Shown piece after piece: positions 16,954-24,869 of a DNA stretch of 64,000 nucleotides (position 1 is the stretch's first letter; each line of letters starts with the position of its first letter). The notes under the pieces are model-generated. The model did no database searches and was not told the origin of the DNA. It worked only from the letters and a program-made list of their open reading frames with translations. Where the stretch lies: the NCBI GenBank assembly GCA_963791455.1, contig CAWBSM010000005.1, positions 62,001-126,000 of the forward strand, read 5' to 3'. The stretch comes from Bog-473 sp963791455. Its GTDB lineage: Bacteria; Actinomycetota; Acidimicrobiia; Acidimicrobiales; RAAP-2. A program made the translations under genes and the position numbers.

Positions 16954-18426
16954 ATGGGCGAGACCACAACGCGCGACGAGCACCAGCTCCTCATCGGGGG
17001 CAAATGGGTCGACGCGTCCGAGGGAACCTACGAGATCGTCAATCCCGCCACCGAGACCGTGGTCGGGCTGGCCCCGAACGCCAGCGCCGGCGACGCGCTC
17101 GCCGCCGCAGCCGCGGCCAAGGAGGCCCAACCGGGCTGGGCGGCCTGGTCGCCCGAAGATCGCAGCGCCCTGATGGTGGAGGCGGCCGCGGCCATCCGGT
17201 CCAAGTCGTCCGAGCTACTTCCCCTCGTCATCGCCGAGACGGGGGCCACAGCGACGGTCGGCTCCCGTATGCAGGTCCCCGTGGCGGCCGACCGCTTCGA
17301 GCGCTACGCCCGGGACCCCCGGCCGGTGATGCAGACACCACTGCTGCCCCAGCCCGCACAGGCGACGCCGCTGGCGCCGGGCGGGATCATCGGCGGCATG
17401 GTCAACCGCCAGCCGCTCGGTGTGGTCGCCTGCATCACCTCGTACAACTTCCCCATGGTCAACATGGCAGGCAAGGTGGCCCCGGCGCTCGCCGCCGGCA
17501 ACACGGTCGTCGTCAAGCCGGCTCCCCAGGACCCGCTCGCCATCGTCGAGCTGGTGCGCATCCTCAACGACGTCGGGTTCCCACCCGGCGTCGTCAATCT
17601 GGTGAACGGCACCGGTCCGGTAGCCTCCGCCGCGCTGGTGGACGGCGACGAGGTCGATTGCGTCAGCTTCACCGGCTCGACCCAGGTCGGCGTCACCATC
17701 GCCGAGAAAGCGGCGCGCACCATGAAGCGGACGCTGCTCGAGCTTGGCGGGAAAGGCGCCTGCGTCGTCTTCGACGATGCGGACGTGAAGGCGGCCGTCG
17801 GCTGCATCGGCTCGACCTGGTCCTTCCACTCGGGACAGATCTGCACCGCACCCACTCGGGCCGTGGTCCACCGGAGCCTGTTCGACCAGGTCCGCGACGG
17901 CCTGGTGCAGATGGCCGGATACCTCAAGGTCGGTGACCCGACCGACACCGCAACCATCATCGGACCGGTGATCTCGGCCGCGCAGCGGGGAAGGATCGAG
18001 GCGCACATCGCGACGGCCAAGGAGGACGGCGCCGAGATCGTGATCGGCGGTGAGCGGCCGGCGGACCTGCCGACCGGCTTCTACGTCGCACCCACGCTCA
18101 TCATCGGCGACAACTCCATGCGGGTGGCGCGGGAGGAAATCTTCGGTCCCGTGATCACGATGATCCCCTTCGACGACGAGGACGAGGGCATCGCCATCGC
18201 CAACGACTCGGAGTTCGGGCTCTACGACTACGTGTTCTCGAGGGACGGCGCCCGGGCACTGCGCGTGGCCAAGCGACTCCAGGCCGGTCACGTCGGCATC
18301 AACACCGCGCAGCGCAACCACGACGCCCCCTTCGGCGGCTTCAAGATGTCGGGCGTCGGCCGCGACGGCGGCGACTACGGACTGTTGGCCTACACGGAGC
18401 CCCAGTCGATCATCTGGAGCTCGTAG
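16954..18426 (+). CDS. Aldehyde dehydrogenase family protein
   Basis: NAD(P)-dependent aldehyde dehydrogenase of 490 residues, full length for the family. Asn165 in SYNFP, the cofactor segment FTGSTQVG (239-246), Glu263 in LELGGKG and the nucleophile Cys297 in GQICTAPTR are all present. A long in-frame extension to 16693 is rejected because AGGGAG lies 7 nt before this ATG and homology starts here. The next gene encodes a lyase of a type that releases a long-chain aldehyde, so the two could be metabolically linked. Two strong hairpins follow the stop. Confidence 0.93.
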   Translation: MGETTTRDEHQLLIGGKWVDASEGTYEIVNPATETVVGLAPNASAGDALAAAAAAKEAQPGWAAWSPEDRSALMVEAAAAIRSKSSELLPLVIAETGATATVGSRMQVPVAADRFERYARDPRPVMQTPLLPQPAQATPLAPGGIIGGMVNRQPLGVVACITSYNFPMVNMAGKVAPALAAGNTVVVKPAPQDPLAIVELVRILNDVGFPPGVVNLVNGTGPVASAALVDGDEVDCVSFTGSTQVGVTIAEKAARTMKRTLLELGGKGACVVFDDADVKAAVGCIGSTWSFHSGQICTAPTRAVVHRSLFDQVRDGLVQMAGYLKVGDPTDTATIIGPVISAAQRGRIEAHIATAKEDGAEIVIGGERPADLPTGFYVAPTLIIGDNSMRVAREEIFGPVITMIPFDDEDEGIAIANDSEFGLYDYVFSRDGARALRVAKRLQAGHVGINTAQRNHDAPFGGFKMSGVGRDGGDYGLLAYTEPQSIIWSS

Positions 18427-18452
18427 GACGTCCCGAGACGCTCCCGAGAAAG

Positions 18453-18488
18453 CGTTCGGCGAAGAGCCGAACGGCCGCCACGGCGGCC
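18453..18488 (+). terminator. Tandem strong hairpins after the aldehyde dehydrogenase
   Basis: CGTTCGGC (18453-18460) pairs perfectly with GCCGAACG (18466-18473) over a 5-nt loop. GGCCGCC (18473-18479) pairs perfectly with GGCGGCC (18482-18488) over a 2-nt loop. There is no T-run. This is a convincing intrinsic-type terminator for a GC-rich genome. Confidence 0.7.
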
Positions 18489-18556
18489 TCGACCCACAGG
18501 CGCGGGTGGATGACGGCCACGAGATGACGAGCTCCTCGGTGGAGTAAGAACAGTCC

Positions 18557-19846
18557 GTGGACACCTTCCCACACACGCCGATGCCCGAGAACGGCCTGCC
18601 CCGGAACGAGGTCATGCAGCGCCTCCTCGCGATGAAGCAGGACGACCAGGACTGGCGGGGCGGACGCGTCTTCAGCCTGGTGTACTCGGCCGGGGACGAC
18701 GTGCACGAACTGCTGTCCGACGCACTCGCGCTCTACAGCGCCGAGAACGGCCTGAACGTTCTGGCCTTTCCCAGCATTGGCACCATGCAACATGACATCG
18801 TGTGCAACACCGCCACGCTTCTCGGCGCCGACGACCCCGCCGCCGGTGGCGCGGTGGAGGGATATCTCACGTCCGGCGGGACCGAGAGCCTGCTTCAAGC
18901 CGTGAAGACCGCGCGCGACGTCGGGCGTGAGCGCGGCATCGCCCGACCCGTCGTCGTCTGCGGCGAAAGTGCGCACGCGGCCTTCACGAAGGCGGCCGAC
19001 TACTTCGACGTCGATCTGATCCGCGTACCGGTCGAGACAGACTTCCGCCTGAACGTCGACGCCCTGGCTGACGCCTGCACCGACGACACGATCATGGTGG
19101 TGGGTTCGGCGCCGACCTACCCGCAGGGCGTGATCGATCCCATTGCGGACATCGCATCACTGGCGCGGGATCGGGACATTCTCTGCCACGTCGACGCGTG
19201 CATGGGAGGCTTCCTCCTCCCATTCCTCGCCGACCTGGGCCGGCTGGACGAGCCCTTCGACTTCCGGCTGCGGGGCGTGACATCCGTGTCGGCCGACGTG
19301 CACAAGTACGGCTACGCCGCGAAAGGGGTCTCGGTGATCCTCTACCGGACGCACGAGTTGGCCCGCAAGCAGCTCTTCGTGACCACCGACTGGCTGGGCG
19401 GCCTTTACGCTTCGACGGCCATGGCGGGAACGCGGCCGGCGGGGCCCGTCGCAGCCGCGTGGGCGGCCATGATGCACCTCGGCCGCAGTGGCTACCTCGA
19501 GCTCACCCGTCGGGCACACGATGCGGCGCGGCAGTTGCGCGCCGGCATCGAGTCCGTGGACCGTCTCGAACTACGTGGCGACCCACCGGCAACGGTCATG
19601 GCGTTCGGCGCCCGCGACCCTGAGACCCTCGACATCTTCGCCGTCGGCGAGCGGCTGAGCGCGGACGGCTGGTACCTGGACCGGCAGAACCGCCCGGACT
19701 CCCTCCACGCCACCGTGCACGCCGGCAGCGCGGCCACGGTGCCCATGTTGGTGAACGACCTCCGGCGTGCGGTGACGGCGGTCGGCTCGACCCACACGGC
19801 GCGACGCGACACCACGTACGGCACGCACAAGAATCCCAACACGTGA
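18557..19846 (+). CDS. PLP-dependent decarboxylase/lyase, sphingosine-1-phosphate-lyase-like
   Basis: Fold-type I PLP enzyme of 429 residues. YLTSGGTES (103-111) binds the phosphate, His140 stacks on the ring, Asp213 in HVDAC binds the pyridine nitrogen, and Lys250 in SADVHKYGYAAKG is the PLP lysine. The DVHKYG-x-x-x-KG signature and the absence of an amino-acid-decarboxylase N-terminal domain fit the sphingosine-1-phosphate lyase branch better than glutamate or tyrosine decarboxylase. That would mean cleavage of a phosphorylated long-chain amine into an aldehyde and phosphoethanolamine. The assignment to that branch is inference. Confidence 0.8.
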   Translation: MDTFPHTPMPENGLPRNEVMQRLLAMKQDDQDWRGGRVFSLVYSAGDDVHELLSDALALYSAENGLNVLAFPSIGTMQHDIVCNTATLLGADDPAAGGAVEGYLTSGGTESLLQAVKTARDVGRERGIARPVVVCGESAHAAFTKAADYFDVDLIRVPVETDFRLNVDALADACTDDTIMVVGSAPTYPQGVIDPIADIASLARDRDILCHVDACMGGFLLPFLADLGRLDEPFDFRLRGVTSVSADVHKYGYAAKGVSVILYRTHELARKQLFVTTDWLGGLYASTAMAGTRPAGPVAAAWAAMMHLGRSGYLELTRRAHDAARQLRAGIESVDRLELRGDPPATVMAFGARDPETLDIFAVGERLSADGWYLDRQNRPDSLHATVHAGSAATVPMLVNDLRRAVTAVGSTHTARRDTTYGTHKNPNT

Positions 19847-19856
19847 CGGGAGCCGA

Positions 19857-20123
19857 TCAGCCGGGCTCCACGACCATTTCGTCGACGTAGCACCAGATCC
19901 AGTGTTCTCCTGGCTGGAAGGACCGTACGAGCGGATGGCCCGACGCGTGGGCGTGTTTCGTCGCATGACGATTGGGCGAGGAGTCGCAGCAGTTCACCTC
20001 GCCGCAGGACAGGCACAGCCGGAGATGCACCCAGGTGCCCCCCGTGGCCAGACAGGCGCCACAGCCCTGCGGCGTCTGTGGCTCCACGTCTTGGATCTGG
20101 TCCAGGTGGGTGCACTCGGGCAT
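19857..20123 (-). CDS. UBP-type zinc-finger protein
   Basis: An 88-residue protein that is essentially one ZnF-UBP domain. Zinc-ligand pairs are visible as CTH, CGAC (CxxC), CLSCGEVNCC and the His residues of RHATKHAHASGH, and the end HWIWCYVDE is typical. In eukaryotes the fold binds the free C-terminal tail of ubiquitin; the role of bacterial stand-alone versions is not established to my knowledge. It sits 57 nt after the mycofactocin-type SDR on the same strand, so it may be the last gene of that operon. Confidence 0.85.
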   Translation of the reverse strand: MPECTHLDQIQDVEPQTPQGCGACLATGGTWVHLRLCLSCGEVNCCDSSPNRHATKHAHASGHPLVRSFQPGEHWIWCYVDEMVVEPG

Positions 20124-20180
20124 CAGCGACTCCTCGTGATCGTGACACCGTCACAACCCCTGACGGTGCCGTCCTAACCG

Positions 20181-20975
20181 TTACGCCGTCATACCACCGT
20201 CGACGGGGAGCGCGGCCCCGGTCACGGCACTCGAGCCCGGGCCGCACAGCCAGGCGATGAGGGCCGCGGGCTCGGTGGGTTCGAGCAGGCGCTCGACCAC
20301 CTGGTGGCTGGCGAACTCTTCGGCGGAGGACAGGCCGTAGACAGCGGCGGACGCGTCCAGCATGGCGCCCCGAGTCGAGCCCGGGCACACCGCGTTGGCG
20401 GTGACGCCGGTGCCAGCCAGGTCGGCCGCCAACGATCGCATGAGCCCGATGACGGCGTGCTTCGACGCGCTGTAGGCGCTCAGGCGGCGGAGTCCGAGCA
20501 GTCCCGCGGCGGACGCCACCGCCACCACGCGCCCCTGGCGCGGCGCCGGCGCGTCGAGCAACCTGGGCACGGCCGCCGCAGCAAGGTGGCGCACACCGTT
20601 GACGTTGACGTCGAAGAGCACGTCCCATTGGGCATCGCGGGTCTGCCACAGCGGGGGGCCGCCGCTGATGACACCCGCCGCGGCCACGGCGGCCTGCAAC
20701 CCGCCGAAGTGGGCGAGCGCCTCGTCGACGGCGGCCTGCATGTCCGAAGGGCGGCGGACGTCGCCCACCATCGTCCGTACGGACGCGCCATGACGCGCGG
20801 CCAGTTCCTCGAGATCGGACTTGGCGGCGAGGGGATAGTCCACCGCCGGGTCGTCCGCGCAGCGATCGACGGCCACGACGTGCCAGCCGGCCTCGACGAG
20901 CGCGTCCACCGTTGCGGCGCCGATGCCCCGTGCCGCTCCCGTGACGACGGCGGCCGGGCTCACCGGCCGGTCCAC
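20181..20975 (-). CDS. Mycofactocin-coupled SDR family oxidoreductase
   Basis: Short-chain dehydrogenase of 264 residues with TGAARGIG (12-19), Asp37 for NAD binding, Ser155, Tyr168 and Lys172. Between beta-2 and the next helix it carries an insertion containing VDYPLAAKSDLEEL. Such an insertion near the dinucleotide site marks SDRs tied to mycofactocin, which are thought to hold NAD tightly and to pass electrons to mycofactocin. Its first codons overlap the end of mftE by 16 nt, so the two are translated from one message. The substrate is unknown. Confidence 0.85.
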   Translation of the reverse strand: MDRPVSPAAVVTGAARGIGAATVDALVEAGWHVVAVDRCADDPAVDYPLAAKSDLEELAARHGASVRTMVGDVRRPSDMQAAVDEALAHFGGLQAAVAAAGVISGGPPLWQTRDAQWDVLFDVNVNGVRHLAAAAVPRLLDAPAPRQGRVVAVASAAGLLGLRRLSAYSASKHAVIGLMRSLAADLAGTGVTANAVCPGSTRGAMLDASAAVYGLSSAEEFASHQVVERLLEPTEPAALIAWLCGPGSSAVTGAALPVDGGMTA

Positions 20976-21643
20976 CGCTCGGCCACCGCGGCGACCAGGT
21001 CAGTCACCAGGGAGTGCAGGAGCGCGCGGCCCTCCTCTGCGCTCGCACCCGTGGGGTCACCCAGCACGCCGTTGGACGATACCGGGCGCACCCCGTGCGC
21101 GCGCAGACGTGGAAGCAGCGCGGCGAGAGGCTCGGTGCATCCGGCCTCGGCCCATTCGAGTCGCACGACGCTCGGATCGATGGCGAGCATCAACGAGGTC
21201 TCCGTCCGCCCGGCATGCGCGTCGCCACCGGCCGTGCTGGCGCGCCACACGAGGACGTCGTCACCCTCTGCCGCGCAGCGCCGGCTCACCGCCACCAGCG
21301 CATCCTCGTTTCCACCGTGCGCGCTGACCAGCACCACGCCGGCGAACGAGCTGCGGGCCGAGCGCACCAGCTCCACCATCAGGTCGGCCAGGACCTCGTG
21401 GCCGAGCAGGAGCGTTCCCGGGAACCCGGCGTGCTCGCCACTGGCTCCGTAGGCGACCGCAGGCGCCAGCGCCACCCCGGCGCGGCGTTGGACGAGGCCC
21501 GACGCCAGGGCCCGCGCGATGCGGGTGTCGGTGTCGAGGGGGAGATGGGGCCCGTGCTGCTCGAGCGATCCCAGAGGCACGGCCAGGATGCTGCGCGCCC
21601 CGCTCGCCTCCACCTGGCGCCAGGTGGCGCCGGCGAGCTCCAC
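20960..21643 (-). CDS. mftE: Mycofactocin precursor peptide peptidase (creatininase family)
   Basis: Creatininase-like metalloprotease of 227 residues. Metal ligands appear in PLGSLEQHGPHLPLDTD (Glu28, His30, Asp37/39), SAHGGNE (His109) and the Glu of RTETS; GEHAGFPGT is a further family signature. In mycofactocin maturation MftE releases the C-terminal Val-Tyr dipeptide from the MftC-modified MftA peptide. The gene lies 3 nt after mftC and overlaps the SDR gene downstream. Confidence 0.92.
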   Translation of the reverse strand: MELAGATWRQVEASGARSILAVPLGSLEQHGPHLPLDTDTRIARALASGLVQRRAGVALAPAVAYGASGEHAGFPGTLLLGHEVLADLMVELVRSARSSFAGVVLVSAHGGNEDALVAVSRRCAAEGDDVLVWRASTAGGDAHAGRTETSLMLAIDPSVVRLEWAEAGCTEPLAALLPRLRAHGVRPVSSNGVLGDPTGASAEEGRALLHSLVTDLVAAVAERWTGR

Positions 21644-21646
21644 CGC

Positions 21647-22807
21647 TCAGGTGCGGGCCGGCGAACGGAAGCGGACGGGCATGGGCACCGGCAGCGGCGA
21701 CCCGTCGCGGCCGATCTTGGAGTGGCCGAGGACCGACCGGGGTCGCTCGCCTCGCGCCGCCAGCGCGGCCTCACCGTGGCCGTGCACGCACTCGGGGTCC
21801 GGTCCGTCCAGGGGCAAGCCGGTGAAGAACTTGGCCGCCATGCACCCACCGCGGCAGGCATCGAACGAGCCGCAGGATGCGCACGCCCCGGCGCTTTGGG
21901 GCTCGCGCAGCGAGGTGAAGAGCGCGGACTCACGCCAGACCGAGGGAAAGCCTCCCGCAGCGCGGACGTTGCCCGCCAGGAATTGGCGGTCGATGACGAA
22001 GGGACAGGCGTACACGTCGCCGACCGGGTCGATCAGGCAGACCACGCGCCCCGCCCCGCACAGGTTCAACCCGTCGAGCGGCTCGCCGAAGGCGGAGAGG
22101 TGGAAGAAGGAGTCGCCGGTCAGCACCTCGGGGCGATCGAGCAGCCAGTGGTAGAGCGTGCGCTGCTGCGCCGCGGTGGGGTGCAGCGCGTCCCAATGGT
22201 CGACGGCCCGGCCCGAGGGACGCAGGCGAGTCAGCCGAAGTTGGGCGCCGTAGGAGTCAGCGATCGCCGCCAACGCGTCCAGTTCGTCCATGTTGTGGCG
22301 AGTGACCACCACGCTCACTTTGAAAGGTCCGAAGCCCGCCGAGGCGAGGTTGTCCATGGCGCGACGGGCGGCGGCGAACGAGCCCACGCCGCGGACGGCG
22401 TCGTTGGTGGCGGCGGTGGCGCCATCGATGCTGATCTGCACGTCGAGGTAGTCGAGAGCCGCCAGCTGCCCGGCCCGGTCGGGTGTGAGCCTGGTGCCGT
22501 TGGTGGAGAACTTCACGCCGACCCGGCGCCCCACGGCGTAGGACACGAGATCGAAGAAGTCGGGGCGCAGCATCGGCTCGCCCCCGCCGATGTTGGCGTA
22601 GAAGACCTTCATGTCCACCAGGTCGTCCACGACGTGAAGGGCCTCTGCCGGCGTGAGCTCGTCGGGGTCGCGGCGGCCCGACGAGCTGAGGCAGTGCACG
22701 CAGGCCAGGTTGCAGGCATAGGTGAGCTCCCAGGTCAGGCAGATCGGCGCATCGAGGCCCCGCGTGAACTGCTCCTTGAGGCGCGGCGGCGCGGTGTCAG
22801 CGGGCAT
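21647..22807 (-). CDS. mftC: Mycofactocin radical SAM maturase
   Basis: Radical SAM enzyme of 386 residues that oxidatively decarboxylates and cyclises the C-terminal Val-Tyr of MftA. The SAM cluster motif is CNLACVHC (Cys32, 36, 39), followed by GGGEPMLRPDFFDL and STNGTRL. A SPASM-type Cys-rich C-terminal region (CGAGRVVC, CASCGSFDACRGGC) holds the auxiliary iron-sulfur clusters. The start overlaps the end of mftB by 11 nt. The identity is supported both by the sequence and by the mftA-mftB-mftC order. Confidence 0.95.
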   Translation of the reverse strand: MPADTAPPRLKEQFTRGLDAPICLTWELTYACNLACVHCLSSSGRRDPDELTPAEALHVVDDLVDMKVFYANIGGGEPMLRPDFFDLVSYAVGRRVGVKFSTNGTRLTPDRAGQLAALDYLDVQISIDGATAATNDAVRGVGSFAAARRAMDNLASAGFGPFKVSVVVTRHNMDELDALAAIADSYGAQLRLTRLRPSGRAVDHWDALHPTAAQQRTLYHWLLDRPEVLTGDSFFHLSAFGEPLDGLNLCGAGRVVCLIDPVGDVYACPFVIDRQFLAGNVRAAGGFPSVWRESALFTSLREPQSAGACASCGSFDACRGGCMAAKFFTGLPLDGPDPECVHGHGEAALAARGERPRSVLGHSKIGRDGSPLPVPMPVRFRSPART

Positions 22808-23102
22808 CGATCACCTCGGCCTCGGCCAGCCGGGCGAGCGCACGCCGGTACGAGGCGCGCTCGCCGTCGGGGACGAGCGCGTCGATGGCCTCGGTGGCGC
22901 TGGGGTACTCCTGCAAGGACGACACCAGGTCGACCAGCGTGCGGGACTTGAGGAACACCAGGCGCCGGTTGCCGTAGTGATAGGCGAGCGCACCGAACGC
23001 CTCGTCGCGCAGTGCCACCTGGGGGTTGAGGCGCCATGCCTTCTCGACGGCGAACACGGAGCGCGCCTGACGTGCCTCGGTGACGCTCAATAGACGCCGC
23101 AC
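22797..23102 (-). CDS. mftB: Mycofactocin peptide chaperone (RRE domain)
   Basis: A 101-residue PqqD-like RiPP recognition element that binds the MftA leader and presents it to MftC. It shows the alternating strands and helices of the fold (WRLNPQVALRDEAFGALAYHY, RRLVFLKSRTLVDLVSSL). GTG 23102 overlaps the mftA stop by 16 nt. A TTG at 23090 that overlaps the mftA stop by 2 nt is an alternative start. The tight overlap suggests translational coupling to the precursor. Confidence 0.9.
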   Translation of the reverse strand: MRRLLSVTEARQARSVFAVEKAWRLNPQVALRDEAFGALAYHYGNRRLVFLKSRTLVDLVSSLQEYPSATEAIDALVPDGERASYRRALARLAEAEVIDAR

Positions 23103-23197
23103 ATCCCGTCGATGGAGACCTCCTCCACCAGCAGCTCGTCGATGTCGTCCTCGGACAGCTCCTCGACGTCCTGGGTGTCTTGGTCCTCAGTCAGCAT
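23087..23197 (-). CDS. mftA: Mycofactocin precursor peptide
   Basis: A 36-residue ribosomally made precursor. It has an acidic, Asp/Glu-rich leader and ends in IDGMCGVY, the invariant C-terminus of MftA whose last Val-Tyr becomes the redox cofactor. The start at 23197 is set by AGGAGG 7 nt upstream, one of the strongest ribosome binding sites in the window. That fits a peptide needed in excess over its enzymes. It is the first gene of mftA-mftB-mftC-mftE-SDR and is divergent from mftF. Confidence 0.95.
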   Translation of the reverse strand: MLTEDQDTQDVEELSEDDIDELLVEEVSIDGMCGVY

Positions 23198-23258
23198 CCC
23201 GACCTCCTCTGGACAATGGCCCAGCCTATCGCCGCGCCCGGACTGCCAAGATTGGGCG

Positions 23259-24788
23259 GTGCCCTCTGCCCGCGCCACCCGGAAGCCCTCGTCCCTGCGC
23301 CAGGCGCCCCCGCGGGCATCCACGCCGCTCCCCGGTTCGTTCGCGCTCCGCGAGGATCCCGCGACACGGCGTTTCGACGACGGGACCGTGCTGCTCGGAG
23401 GCAGCCCCCTGCGTCTCTTTCGGATCGCGCCGCGGGCTCGCGGCCTGGTGGAGCGCTGGCGGGCGGGCACCCCGGTCGGCTCGGGGAAGGCGGCGCGGCT
23501 GCTGGCGCGGCGCCTGGTGTCAGCCGGCGCGTTCTCCCCGCGCCCGGTCGGTGCCGCTATCGGCCCGCAGGACGTGACGGTCGTGGTGCCGGTGCGCGAC
23601 CGGCCGGCCCAGCTCGACCGATTGCTGGGCGTGCTCGAGGGACTGGAGTGCGTGGTCGTCGACGACGCGTCGGCCGACGCGGGCGCCACCAAGGAGATCG
23701 CCGAGCGGCACCACGCGCGGTTCGTCGGGCTGACCTCCAACGTCGGCCCGTCAGGTGCCCGCAACGCGGGGGTCGAGCGGGTTCACAGCGCGGTCGTTGC
23801 CTTCGTCGACTCCGACTGCACGCCCGCGGCGGGGTGGCTCGGCCCGCTGCTGGGTCACTTCGACGACCCGCTGGTCGCCGCCGTCGCGCCGCGGATCGTG
23901 ACGGCGCCGCCGCCGCGGCCACGGGCGCTCGCCCGCTACGAGGCGGTGCGCTCGTCGCTCGACCGGGGCGAGCGCGAGGGGCCCGTGCGGCCCAACGGCC
24001 CGATCCCCTTCGTGCCGAGCGCGGCCTTGCTTGTCCGGACCGACGTCGCGACGGGTCCCGAGCTCTTCGATGCCGCCCTGCGAGGCGGCGAAGACGTGGA
24101 CCTGGCGTGGCGCCTCGTCGAGGCAGGCTGGGACATCCGCTACGTGCCGGCCAGCACCGTCGAACACGATGGTCCGGCGACGCTCCGGTCATTCCTGGCG
24201 CGCCGGGCCTTCTACGGGACGACCGCCGCACCCCTGGACCGCCGACACCCAGGCGCGCTGGCACCGGTCCACGTCTCGGGGTGGTCGCTCGCCGTCTGGA
24301 TGCTGACGTTGGCGCGCCGGCCCGTGCTCGCCCTGGCGGCGCTGGCCGCATCCATCGGCATCCTGGCCGGCCGGCTGGTGGGCCTCGTGCGGGACCCGGT
24401 CATGGTGGCGACGCACATCGCCGGCGGTGGTACGACGCGCTCCGCCCTGCCGTCGCTCGACGGGCTGGTGCGAGCCTGGGCCCCGGCACTGGTCCTGGGC
24501 CTGGCCCTCCGCCGCACGCGCAAGGCGTCGGCCCTGGCGTTACTGCTCCCGGCACTGCGTAGCTGGGCGGCCACCCCGGAGGCGCTGGACCCGTTGCGCT
24601 TCACGGCGTTCCATGTGGCCGACGACACTGCGTACGGCCTCGGCGTCTGGGCCGGGTGCGTGCGGGAACGGACCGGGTCGCCGCTGGTGCCCCGTATCTC
24701 GTGGCGCTCGCGCGTCTGGTCGTCGCGGACCTTGCACGACGACCTCGGGTCGAGGAGCTCACCTCGGATTGACTCGACCTCGGACTGA
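23259..24788 (+). CDS. mftF: Mycofactocin glycosyltransferase
   Basis: Family-2 glycosyltransferase of about 509 residues that adds glucose units to the cofactor. An N-terminal segment (LLGGSPLRLFRIAPRARGLVERW) resembles a peptide-recognition fold. The GT-A domain follows with VTVVVPVRDRPAQLDRLL, VVDDAS, SDCTPAAGW (the metal-binding acidic motif) and GGEDVDLAWRLVEAGW. The C-terminal part is hydrophobic and probably membrane-associated. A longer frame to 23112 would run antisense through mftA; GTG 23259 is the likely start, but no clear ribosome binding site confirms it. The gene is divergent from mftA, with 61 nt between the starts. Confidence 0.88.
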   Translation: MPSARATRKPSSLRQAPPRASTPLPGSFALREDPATRRFDDGTVLLGGSPLRLFRIAPRARGLVERWRAGTPVGSGKAARLLARRLVSAGAFSPRPVGAAIGPQDVTVVVPVRDRPAQLDRLLGVLEGLECVVVDDASADAGATKEIAERHHARFVGLTSNVGPSGARNAGVERVHSAVVAFVDSDCTPAAGWLGPLLGHFDDPLVAAVAPRIVTAPPPRPRALARYEAVRSSLDRGEREGPVRPNGPIPFVPSAALLVRTDVATGPELFDAALRGGEDVDLAWRLVEAGWDIRYVPASTVEHDGPATLRSFLARRAFYGTTAAPLDRRHPGALAPVHVSGWSLAVWMLTLARRPVLALAALAASIGILAGRLVGLVRDPVMVATHIAGGGTTRSALPSLDGLVRAWAPALVLGLALRRTRKASALALLLPALRSWAATPEALDPLRFTAFHVADDTAYGLGVWAGCVRERTGSPLVPRISWRSRVWSSRTLHDDLGSRSSPRIDSTSD

Positions 24789-24804
24789 CTCGACCTCGGA
24801 CTGA
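24761..24804. repeat. 16-bp tandem repeat closing all three frames after mftF
   Basis: Two copies of ACCTCGGAYTGACTCG (24761-24776 and 24777-24792) plus a partial third (24793-24804). Each copy carries a TGA (24770, 24786, 24802). Because the period is 16 bp these fall in three different frames, so translation in any plus-strand frame ends here. The second one is the mftF stop. Confidence 0.8.
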
Positions 24805-24869
24805 ACACAGCGGCGCCAGGAAGACCCCCGAGCCGACGATGCGGTGGGACGGTGCGGTACCGTGCGGCG

